From assembly GCA_964036665.1 (NCBI GenBank), contig OZ038530.1:12557001-12621000 (forward strand): DNA of 64,000 bases, read 5' to 3'. Every line of letters begins with the position of its first letter. Position 1 is the stretch's first letter. Below, piece after piece: positions 24,179-37,000 of the stretch. A program made the position numbers and the translations under genes. The notes below the pieces were generated by a model. That model was not told the DNA's origin. It did no database searches and saw nothing but the letters and a program-made list of their open reading frames with translations. Source of the DNA: Gordius sp. MW1. Taxonomy: Eukaryota; Nematomorpha; Gordioida; Gordea; Gordiidae.

Positions 24179-25087
24179 TACTGCCTGGCCTGGTTTGTAG
24201 GAAACTCAAGTCGTGATTTTATCACTATGAAAAAATTAGATCTGGGAAAATGACATTGTTTTAATTTATCATCAAAAATGGTTTAGGTGTAGTGTGGAAT
24301 AATAATTCGGTAGTCGTATATAGATGAAAAACTTTGCAAGATTTTAAGTTAAAAATTTAGAAAATTGTACTCTGCAAATTATATGACGAGAAACCTGATT
24401 GCGCAGCGCTTATTTAGGTAGTACAAGATAAAATGGCTAAGGTCGAAGCCATCTAACAGAAATAGTTGCCGTATTCTTTCACAAATGAAACGTTTAAAAA
24501 AACTAGTCTTAAACTATTATATAAATTATACGGACAACAAAGAGAACCAAGTTGAAAACAAAAGTGTGACATGCAAATTGTAAACAAACCTTTATTTCTT
24601 AAAATCGATCCTTACGCGACAAATGTTAACCAAAATGCCTACAGCGATATAACAACATTTTTCGCAATAATTTATTATTTTTTTATATATAACCAAGACA
24701 ATCAATGTATTTAATAAATTATAAAAATCATTTGTTCGATGTATAATTATATAATTTATCACCACACATATCCGCAAATAGGTATATAATTAACACTTTA
24801 ATTAGATTGAATATTTTGCATAGTATATTATTAAACGTGAGACGAGGGGAGGGGAGCATAGTAAAAGTATACTTAAATACTCTACCTCCAAAAAATGGAA
24901 TATTTACTACTCCCTTTTACGGCATTTCAAATTAAATATCATCATTTAATTTAACGCCAAAAATCACAACAATAAATTACCCGAAGGGATGGGATGGAAG
25001 AATCAAGATCATACGGGTCCTTTAACCCTTTTCCCCCAAAAGCCTTAAAATAATTTACTTATGGAAAAAATCCAAACACACCTTTAC
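24179..25087. other. Intergenic space between convergent genes
   Basis: AT-rich DNA between the 3' ends of the PICALM-family gene and ZFC3H1. No coding sequence. The 3' UTR of ZFC3H1 should lie here; a minus-strand AATAAA occurs near 24594. Confidence 0.5.
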
Positions 25088-28000
25088 TCAAGAGAAGTCG
25101 ATTTTGCGTTCAAACTCGGTCCACCTATTGAGTGGGATAATGCCATGACATACACCGAGTAATCCTTTAATGAAAGAATAACTATGCCTTTCTGCGACGG
25201 GAAATGGTGACAAGAGATATTTTCCATGCCTTCTGAAGAAATTTAGCCAAAATTCCACGAGATTATCCGGACTCGAAGATGGGACTAGAATTAGTGTAGT
25301 CCACAGGAAATACCTAAAAGTTGTACAACCACATTCAAACAAAACTCTTCGCCGAAAGGGATAATAAGGAACTAAAATAATACCCTTCCTTTCGTGGCAT
25401 GTATGACACATGTCATAAAATATATACAAATTACACTTACGTAGCAACGATAAATGAACGATTTAGGGATGGGGCTAAAGCGTTAAACAAAGAATTTAAG
25501 CGCCTAGTTAATAATTCCGTATCTTGATCGTTCTGTTCATGACTTCGTCCCAGACCAGATGTAAAATTATGCATTTGAATGACGGAGAGGAAACTAATGG
25601 AAAAATCATATGGGATAAAAGGATATAACACAAGCAACAAAGGTATTATAACATGGAAATCAAATTCGTGCCGAGGCGCTAATCAATTCAATAACAAAAG
25701 CCGTAATACCTAAATTTTGAAAATTAGGACACATTTCTCCATTGCGATAGAAAGAAGGCCTTTTAAAATTAAATAAAACAGCCATACAACATTTTCGTCG
25801 AACGAGATAGGCGGCGATCAAATTCATGATAATTAATCCATAAAACGTTTGATGCCTATTCCACAAGTTAAAAGTTGGCAATCAATAAATTGATTAGCGA
25901 CTCGTTAGAAATTCAATTTTTGTGTTTACAGGGAAATTTTTAATGGAAAATAATGTAATAAACAATTTTCACAATGTATGACGAGATGTAAAAAAACCAG
26001 ATAGTAAGGGTGTAGGGCGTCGTATAAACGTCATCCTCGAGTTGAAAGGCATCTGCTTCGACTGACGAGCTATAAGTGGAAAACAACATATGGGCATAGA
26101 CAAATAAGACACACAGACTGTCAAATATAATTCATATATTTTGTCATTCAATTCCATATTTTACCACAAATCATCGAGGCAACGATCGATAGAGATCGTA
26201 TCTGTAAATTCAAGCCCATCCAAGTCTACCGACTCCAACCTTAACAAGCGGGTCGTTCTTGCTTCGACCTTTTTAAATGCAGTTACAAGATTGTCAGCAC
26301 TTTCACCCGAACCCAACCCTTTAGCTCGGTGCTGGGCGAGGCAAAAAATTAGGAGGGACATGAGAGGATACAACGTTTGCCAGGGTAATTTAGTTAAGAG
26401 TTGACCTTTTTTGTCTAGAAGTTCGTCCCATTTTTGCAGGCATTCCGTCGTAAAAGAGCAAAAATCTTTCAACCCTCGGCCGTGCGCGAGTGATGTAAAG
26501 TTGAAAAGGAGATGCACATCCATCAAGTATCGATCCGGGCTCCCCGATTTATCGTACCAAGCGGGTTGAGCGAAGCGATTGCATATTTTAGTGATATATT
26601 GCACGTGAGGAGCATCATTTGTTTGAGGGTACATGGATCTGCAAAAACGAAAAAGTAAAGCCAATCAGCGGTCATTAGTTAGTCTGCTTGCAAAAGCAAA
26701 ATAAAAGTCATTTTACAGAAAAAGTGCAAAGGCATTTAAACCCCGTACAGGTTTCAGTAACAATTATTGAAAAATTACAAGTTGGACAGGACGGACAACC
26801 AAAAACAAGCCCATAAATTGCATAGCAATTAAAAAGTTAAAAATCTTTAGATTTCATATTACTGTGCAAGGTTTACACGTATAACAATAAGCAAAATTGT
26901 TATTGTGACTATTTAATCCGTGTAAAAGCGATAATTTTGTCAATCAGCCCTAAAAACAAATTTTTTGGCTATTAAACTTCTACCAATCTCATTAAAGTGT
27001 GAAATGATGCTATAAAATGTGTGAATGTCCAACAATCGTTTAAATTACTTGAGCATGGCTAGGTTCCAATGAATCAAGTCGAACCGACCACCCGATTGAT
27101 TTCTCACCAGAATGACATTCTGGTAAAACTTCTTGAGAAATTTGACTTGGACGGCTGGCAAATTGTAAGGCTTGAGCAATAGATTTGTCTGTTGGACAAA
27201 AAAATGGCAATAAAGAATTGAGGATGAATGTACATAAAAAGTTCCCTATTTGTGTGATAAAAAAAACCTTAATACCGTTTGATGTAAAAATTTTCGGGTA
27301 AATTCTTTGATATTTAGGTGAAAAAATAAGTTTTACAATTATTGTTATGCGTTGTCCTATCAGCGATGCAAAAGGGTTATTTTATTTTATATATTAAAGG
27401 AGCCTGATAGACCAACAATCGCAAACAGTAGGCATAAACGCATGGTTTTATAGCACATCAAGTGCGATGATATTTAGCTAAACAGAATTTGCCTATTTAA
27501 AATAAATAAAATGATCCTAAATAACTGCATTATTTATTGGTTAATCAAAAATTGGCTCAAATTTTAATCTTTAAGTTTGTTTATTAAGAGCGCTTATTTA
27601 AAAACGATAAAATTATGGGCACCTATTTAGATTGATCTCATAATTTTATAATAACTTTTTCATATTTTTAATTTCATAAATGCAGTACCACGGTATTAAC
27701 CCTCGAGAGTATTCCTAAAAATCCCGAACGCGAGAGTATTCGTGGGGTATAACTCTACCCCACTTTTTAGCTTCTTATAACTTTTAAAGTATTCCTTTAA
27801 AACCTTTGAAATTTTAAACAAATGTTTATAAAGGTCTTAAGATTGATGGTATAAATTTTGATATGAATCTAATTAACATTACAAAACTTATAAACAATTT
27901 TCTGGACCCCCATTTTTATTTTGGTTATTTTAGAGCTTCCTCTTATTTTACCTCTTGACATCATATACCTTAAAATAAATCAGAATAAACATGATTTTTT

Positions 28001-31000
28001 ATTAAAAGAATGTTAAAAATGTATTAAAAACACAAATTGTAAAAGATATCTTCATATAAAAAAAAATTCATACATTTTTTCATATAGAAAAAACTTACGT
28101 GAGAGTATTCGTGGGGTATAACAGAAACCCACGAGCCAAAAAGCTTCTTTATTTTAAAAAGTATTAAGCCAAAACCTATGAAATTTTCACCTAACCTAGT
28201 TCTTGATAAAATATTAAGCTACTGAAAAGGCCAGATTCATTAGACTTAAATTGCGTTCTATATTTAAATTTATAATTTGCGTGGGGTACCAAAATACCCC
28301 ACGAATACTCTCGAGGGTTAACAAACATCTCTAGCAAGTCGGTAAAACGACGATAATTCATATTTTTATCCTAACCTCCATTGTTAAACAGCACAAAAAT
28401 GATGCTAATACGTGAGTAAGACTTTTGAAAGGTGTTTTAATGTATTTCCACTCGCGCAAATCTATGGGAGTATCCAACATATCGGGCACGCCTTGCGCAA
28501 GCTCCCGAAGGTAAAGGTAGGCGCTATATACGGCGAACGATTCAAAGTGTGCGGGATGCAAACTATCCATGGCTGATTTTAATTCTGCAACGTTGTCAAT
28601 TTTATCAACCGATTTACTTTGATCCGTGTCAAGGAGGCTCTGATAAACACACAAGGAAGGGGTATACTAAGGGTGTTGGAAAATATTGAAGAGACCAAGT
28701 GCATAATATTTAAAAAATAAAGCAAAAAATAGGATAACCAATGTGCTAAACTAAAACGCCAAACTCAAAATTTATCTTCGAGTTGTTGCACTTTCACCTT
28801 ACTCAGAAAGCGTGTTTGTCGAAAATACTAGAAACGTTATGAAATCTAAAATCAGTTGATCTTTAGAAAGATTACCATTCCTATACCTTAAATTTTGAAA
28901 TTTATGAGACAATTTTGTGTATAATCCATGAGGCCCAAACCCTCATATTTGAGTTATTTTGTTGTAATTTATATTTTAGTTTTATAAAATATTAAAGAGC
29001 AAATTTTCATTTATAAATAACGTAGGTGTATATGATAATGTTAATAGGAGATAAAAATTAGCCTAATATGGTATTAGGGTTCATCTAACATGTTAGTTAA
29101 AGTATCGTATTGTTGAGCCAACACCATACCCGATATAACAGCAAGCAGCGGGTAGGGTCAGACCCAACATGCGTCTATTTTAAGTGAACTTGGATATGGG
29201 GGCGAAAGTGGAAGAAATGGAGGGGAGAAAGTGAGGAGAGTGGGAACATCGCATAAGAACCATGTACTTAAGTTAAGGTATTCTGTTTTCCCAGACAAAG
29301 TGGAAGGGATTTTAATGTGAGGAGGGGGTTTAGATAAACGCGGAAAAACTAGCAGGTGAAACAATAAAAAATAAAATTAGGGTCTATATGATTATAAAAA
29401 GATTTTAACAAAAAATAAAAAGGCGTGGGAATATAACCTCAAAAAACGTTAAGAACGCCATTTTTTGCGCCTTCCTTCATATATCATATAATCGCGACAA
29501 CTAGGAGAAAAAACTAAAAACATATATATTATTGTTCAGCTTAAAATCTTTACGTCTAGTCAATATATGGAGAACTGAGTAATTTATATTGGGCTGAAAT
29601 AATGATCATAGAAGGACTTACTTGGATATCGGAGAAGGAGAGCCCATTGACGGTGGTGTAAGTTAGTAGAACTTCAAGAATTATCAGAGATTCTCGCTCT
29701 TTATCATTAACGTCTTCAGCGCTCGATTCTTTGTATGGAGGGCGAGACGATAGGTGTTTAATTAAATCGGCGAGCAATCCTTGTCTCTCCACCGCATCAT
29801 CGCAAAACGAATAATACTGCAAAAATAATAGTATATTATTAGATTTAATTATTGACAGCTGTAATAATTTAAACACGAAACTAATGCTCATATAGGCTTA
29901 TTATGATATTTCACAAGAGTTTCATATGCTTTAATGTGAATGGTAGTGTTGTAAAAACGGCTCGGTTTTATTTGGTCGACCTTTGGTTTTAGTCAACACT
30001 TTGGTTTTTTGGTCTATTTTTCTTGGTCGCGTCACACTTGGTCTGTTTTGTGTTTAGTCGAGTAAAGCCAACGGTCGACCAAACAAAACCCAGCCGTTTT
30101 TACAACACTAGTGAATGACAACAACAACAACATTGTTAGGCTAACCTCGAAAGCGTAACAACTAGGCGCGTGGCAGGTGTTTTCTCAAGAGGGAAGGGGG
30201 GCTTTTGAATTGTTTAAATTTAAAATAACCACAGCCTAATCCAGCTAACACAAAGGACATGTTTAAAATGCCAAACCGTCTAGAAATGAAACCCTCAAAC
30301 TGAACGTTAATTATTAACATTTTGGTCTAAATAAGTGTTGTAGGTAGAAATTAAAATTTAATAAAAGAGTGAGAAACTAATTATCGTCTGCGATTAAGGG
30401 TTTGTTTAAAGCACTAATTGGAAACTAATTATCGCCTGCGCGATTCAGAATTAAGCGTGAGAAACTAATTATCGTCTGCGATTAAGGGTTTGTTTAAAAG
30501 CACTAATTGGAAGCAGACGAATTTGTAAAGGGCATTTTCTCGTTGAGATGTGCAGTACATCGAACTTTCTGCATCTCTCATGCAAATTGAGAAGGGGATG
30601 TACAGGGTATATAAGGATGGATTTGTACTTTACATTTAATCGTTATATTTTTATTTCTGTATCTAGCAAAATCGTTCGAAAGAAGTCTAAAGTCCTATAA
30701 TCCCATACCGTAATTTACCCATAGACACCACCAGTTCTAGTCTATTGATTGCACGAATATGCCCCCCTTCGCCATCTTCATACATCGACATTTTACTTTA
30801 ATCCTGAGGATCATTATACGATCGATAATTTGTTTATTGGATTTATAATTCAAATTCGCCCAATATTGTTTTATATTAATTGCATACCTAAATAAAGGAG
30901 TTCAATCGAAATCTACTTACAATCTTTAATTACAAATATCACACTGGTAACGCGGACATATCTGTGATAGTACTTACAAAAACCTACTTACAATACTACA

Positions 31001-34000
31001 AATAAAATAATAAGTATAAATAAATTTTAAAAAAAAATCTTAAAATTTCATTAGTTTTGGGACAAGCTAGTGGAGCGCGAAACTTACCAATTTGTAGAGC
31101 CAAGGAGAGGGATACCGGCGTACTGCGGCTTCGCACAATTTGCGAATATCGCGATCGGTAATATCGCGCGGTGGCAGTAGCAATAGCAGGGTGAGATAGG
31201 AGATCCAAGCACATTCTAAGGCGTCGTTTCTCTCGTTACATGACTCTTCCAATTGTAAAGACAGCCTACTCAAGCAAAGAGTGATCAAGGGACGTTCTAA
31301 CTCCAGCTGTGTTTCAACGAGCAAGGCGATGAAAAGGCCTGTAAAATTTGAAAAACCATCAACTTTTGAGAGGTTAGGAGGCAGAAGGGATATGACGTAG
31401 CGGTATTCGGAGCGGGGCATTGTGCCTTTGTGTGCTAACGTGGTGATCAAGCAATCGACCAGTGAAGAAATTAGAGAAATTATGGTTGAAATCGGGATAC
31501 GGTTTAGCAGGGAATAAAGTTGGTCAGCTTGCTCGTGTTCGGGTTGTGTTGGTAGGCATTCTTGTTCGTAATAGCGGGGCGGAGAAAGGGATAGGTGATG
31601 ATTTTGCGTTTGCTGTTCAGACGCGAAGAATGGTAGGAGCGCCAAATACAGGCGATTTGAAAAGTGCTGAATCGCCTCATCAGGGAGTGAGTCGTTAAAG
31701 CGAGTTGCGAAGGCTTGAGCTAACGTTATATATTTTAAAAACCACTTTTAAAACGTGCTAAGTATATATGAGTCAAATAAATTACTAAACAATTTGTGAT
31801 ACAGCATTATAGACATTTGAACAAATTTTATCAGAAACAGCGTTCCAGCAAAGTTCTTCGTTTGTATGTGGGTCAGTTTTATATAATAGCAAAGCGGTGA
31901 TTAACGAGATACTCTGTAAACGCGAATAATTTGAAAACTATCGAGAGAAGATAATTGCATAAAAGTTAATAGTTCCCATCAAATATCCAAGACATGGCAC
32001 AACTTAAAACAAGGATCGTATATTGCTATCGGTTACCACGAATATTGGACCTATGTTGTTTATGAGGCAAAAGCTCATCGGCAGGGTGAAATAGCTGTGC
32101 CATATTGCAGTAAATTACTAAAAAACATGGGCGTAGCCAGGCGGGATCATTTTGCCCCTCCCTAAATCATTATTGCCCCCCCCTCGCCCATGACTACAAA
32201 TATCCTTGCCTAAGTGGGTGGGTCAGGCCCAGTTCATGCCGAGGCATAAGCGATTAACTCTTCATGCATTAGGGTCTGATCCGAAAAAAACAAAATTTGC
32301 CCCGACCCGAAAATAAACTGAACTATCAGCTTTAAGAAACCAATTGATGCCACAATTTCAATAAATCCTATTCGCTCTTAGAGCTATTTTGTTAAAATTT
32401 TAACTCAACAAGTTTATGTCAAAAATGAAATTTAACAAATCCGCACCTTATATTTTATGAAATTTCCTTACTCCTAGTCCTGCCTAAATGAATAGCTAAT
32501 TGAGGAGGAAGCAGTTAAAATTCACCTTAAATACAAAGTAGCAAAAATTAAAATTTTAATTTTTAGATAACCAGCAAGTATTTTAAGTCTCAATTTTATA
32601 CGGCTCTAGGATATTATATATCATAGTCTTATAGCGATCCGACACTATCAAGCCCGAACCCGACGCAAAAACATTTTAAATTTTTCCATCCGACTAGAGG
32701 GTATTTGAAGCATTTTAACACGCACTCGTGCAGGCGTATAATGCATGCATATTTAATTAACTATCTAAGCAGAGCTTAAAATATCAAATATTTTTCCAAC
32801 ATTTCGCAATACTGTCTCGTAATAACACGTTGAATTAATTTCGATGAAACCAGACCGAGCAAAGAAAGAATCAAGTCTGGGCATTACCCATGTAATCGGT
32901 GAGTTGTTTGATGGTTGCCGTGGGAATTAGAGAATCGACGCTTTCGTTCAAATCTTTCCCCTTTCTAATGCCATAGTCGTCAGGGGCCACCAAAACAGGG
33001 GTTTTAAGATTGGGATTGCACGAAGGGGGAAGGTTGAATTGCACGTAATGCGGATGCGCTAATGAGCGGTAAACAGTAAAATTTACAATATAATTTTCCA
33101 GATGCTTTTGTCCAACATATTTTAAATTGACCCAAATTTCGTAAAATCATTAAAGCATCATGCATTTAACAATCTTTTGCTTGTTTTATTCCTAAAAGTC
33201 GAAAAACACTGCCTGTAACCTAATGGTAGCAGCTTGTAAAGGTTTAACATATTATAAGGGTATGGTATAAATTTGAAGAAGCCATCACATAAAATATTAC
33301 ATATTTTCACAGAGAATAAACATCAAAACAATGAGCATACAAGTTGTGGGTAAAATGGATTTAGGCATTTACCGATCTTTCGACTAGCCTTTATTTCACC
33401 CACGCACAATATGAGGAGATCTTCCAGGGATAATTTACCCTTGTCGTAGGCGGTCAAGTGAGATTTCATAGAAGGAAGGATTGTGGTAAAAGTTGAAGTG
33501 GCTGAGATGATAGAACCTAACGATGCGTCACAAATATTATGTCAAATAAAAACGAGATCATGTTATGAACCTTATTATTGTTATAATACCAATCATCTAC
33601 CAAATATATTTTGTGATTAAAAAATCATCTTGAAAATGGAAAACTTGGTAAAAATCTAAATCTAGATTTTTATGAATTTTAAAATTAAAAATTAATTACA
33701 CACGATCTTAGGGCTTGACTTAATATCGGATTTTGCTGCGCAGCAAAAATCTTCGTACGAGTTATATCATAACCGTGTCTTAACTTCGAATTCACAACAG
33801 ATTTACATTTTAGACGCATAATATAACAACGATTTTATAAGATGCTAAGCTTGAATGTTGTATGATTTTTAAGTTTTTAGATATCAGCAAAGCTTGGATT
33901 CACTCAAAAGTGTTGATGTAAGCAGATTTAAAATTATTTAATAATAACAATCAACTTATATCTATGAAACTCAATCGGATAATTAGGTAAAGATAAATTC

Positions 34001-37000
34001 GCAAGATTCGAATTTGAATCCTATATTAAGACAAGCCTTTAATCGTATAGCCTGCAAAGCTATAATTCATGGCCTACCACTAGGTAAGCCTAAGTAGGGT
34101 AAGTAAGTTTGAAAGATGACGTCGAGCTTGTGTTGTTTGTCAAGTGGTGAAAGGTGCTGGTAATGACACGAGGTGTCCTGACAACTACCCCCAAGTTCGT
34201 AAGGGCATAGCTGTACCAAAGGGTTCGGGTTAAATCTATGGCTCAAAGAGGAGAGTGAGCGTTTCAGCTTAGTTCTAAAGCAAGGACTCAACCTGTGTCC
34301 AAAACACAAATTTATAGGATGCTAGCAAAATATCCCCCAAAATAATAAAAAAATTCCCTTTAAATGACTTTCTTGGTTGCAAAAATGATTCTTAAATTCG
34401 AAAGGTAACACAATTCTTCGGGGACACACATTAAGAAATGCAAGTTGAGGCATTTATTATCAAATTAGTTTTTGTTCTTATACTTATTAAATTATAACAC
34501 CAATATTACTTTAATTACGATTAACCTTTTTCATTCGTGTTTCACACCAAAATCTCAACGCTAGAGGCGTGTAGAGAGAACAAGCTTAAGTTAATTATTA
34601 TATCTCCTATAATGAGGCGAAGGGTTACAACCAACATATGAGATTTCTAGTAATTTGGTTTCGAGACAAAGCCTATAAAGCAATAACATTGCAAATATGT
34701 TGGGTTTTAATTAGAGCAAACCAATCGTTTAAAAATGCTAAATACCTGTAGGATCTGAACTGCAACAGAGGCGAGCGGTACATGTATGGATGATGACGCG
34801 CGTCCTCAATATTTTTTCCTCCACACTATAAACAAAAATAATTGCTAAAAAGCTATTTGATCGTAAAGCTTATATATAAATTTAAATTCTATCAAACGGA
34901 ATTATTAAATGACTGACACAAATATTAAATTTTACTATTTGTTTATAATTAACAAAACTAGCAATAGTGCAACTAGTAATGGTAAGAAATAATTATTTTA
35001 CCAATAAATTATCGCAATGCTTGTAAAAGGGTATATTATAACGGCCATCCGACTCCGCATCATCTTTCGCGCAATCAGAGAGAGTTGCATCTAATGGGCG
35101 CTACGATAATTTCAAGGAAAAATTATATATAAATTAACATCACGCATCAATGAAGTAACAAAACTTGCGAAAATTTGACCCAAGTTAATTTGGAATAATT
35201 TATTTTGGCTTAATAACATTGTTATCGTATAGCATTTATTAATTTATACAGTTATTTTTAAAATTGATCGTAAAAAAAATGTTTATTGAACGCTTTCTGC
35301 GGATTCAAATATCTACAATTCCATAGCAACACTATGCCCAAGTACAAGTTTCTATACTACCCTTTAATTTGTTTATACAGTCAAAACCGTTTATTTGCAA
35401 AACCTTGGACCTGAAAAAAATTCGCGATTAAACGATGGAAATAAAAGTATATGTACATTATATTAAATATTCATTTCTCGCTTCGCAATAAAACGATATT
35501 TTATATAATTATCTGGTTGATTTAAAGACTCGAAAATGTTTGTGAATATCCGATATTGTACTATTAAGCGATTTGTCAATAAACAATGTTTTGTTGATAT
35601 TGTCGTTTAAAAAAAAATGGCTAACTTCGCGATTAAAAGATTTTTGCGATAATCCGATTTGTGATTCAGAAGTTTCGACTGTATAGGCTAAATAATGAAA
35701 CTACAACCTCATAAATCATCTGAAATAGCATTTAATCCTAAATTAGCAGGATAACAACTTAAGCTACTAATTAATTTCATAATTTATCCCAACAATTATA
35801 GAGCGATATTTTATGAATAGCCGCAGTATTTCTTCCACTTACCCGATGAGTATCGACGTCTAAAAGCGGTTTAAGCGTTGTAAAAATGTCGCAGGGCTCG
35901 AGGGAGATTGAGCGAGCATTTTTGAGGCCTTTATCAAATGTTTGAGGCACTGGGGCGGGCAAGGGAGAAATCATTTCTTTCGTTTTCCCAGTCTGAGCGT
36001 AATAAAAAGATTCAATATTTATGCAAAGTAGGGATTAAAATAAACATTGAAATCACGGAGTTTTTTGTACAAATTTGTGTACTTAAAGAAAGGCCCCATC
36101 TATTTAAACTCCCATCTTCCCGGTTATTATTATAAAATCACTAATTGTTATTTTTAAGAATTGTGGGATTACAATTTTTTGTCATTTCTTTTAATAGCTT
36201 ATAAGTAAAGGAATTAATATGTGAATCGCATATAAAAAAGGTGAGCTAGTTTGCGTGCCCAGCCCGCCGCATCGGACAATAGGGTTTAGTAAAGAGCCGA
36301 AGGGGTGACATATTTGCGCGAGCGAGGTTTGAAAAATTAGGCTACTATATCTTAAATATTTAGGTAAGTTTTTAATTTTAAAAAATATTTGTAAACATAT
36401 TTATCCCACATCTTTGCTTATTTTTAGTTAAATCAGATTTAAAAAGACACAACTTTATTATCAAGTAAAGCTGTTTGATTACGACTCTACGGCGAAATCT
36501 TTCTCGTGCTAATACAAAGATTACTTAGGATAAAATAAAGCCTTGTTTAATAAAAAAAATATTAAAATTAGATTTACACCATATTATTGTCGGGTCGCGC
36601 ATTAAAATCAATATTTACATCTCGGTCGAGCTAGATTTATATAAATTCAACTCGTTAGCGATAGATATACGTTGTCAGTAAATGATAAACGCCTTTAAAA
36701 AAGGTAAAACGTCAAGAGAATTTATTTTAACAGTGGACCTATTAATTTCATTATCCTATCAGCCCTGCTCTGGACACACATTATACGTATCATACTTTGG
36801 GGAGTTTATTGGTTTGAAGGTTAATGGCGGTTCTTATTTTCTTTCCTCCGGCCAAGGATGTTGTGGTACGCAATCTCAGCGGTTCCTTAAGTTGACCGAT
36901 CGTTGCAGAGGTGATAAGGTTAAGTGCAGGTCTATTCGGATTTTTTACGAAACGAAGGGGTTGTTGAATTTTCGTTTTGAGCGAAGTAAATATGAGTTTG

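Noticed and set aside
25770-25855. Alternative ZFC3H1 stop shortly after the KMLY codons
   Set aside because: Reading through gives a stop soon after the HAT-like helix. A GTATGG donor at 25787, followed by two phase-compatible exons (one with a GTAAGT donor), fits better, but the choice is not certain.
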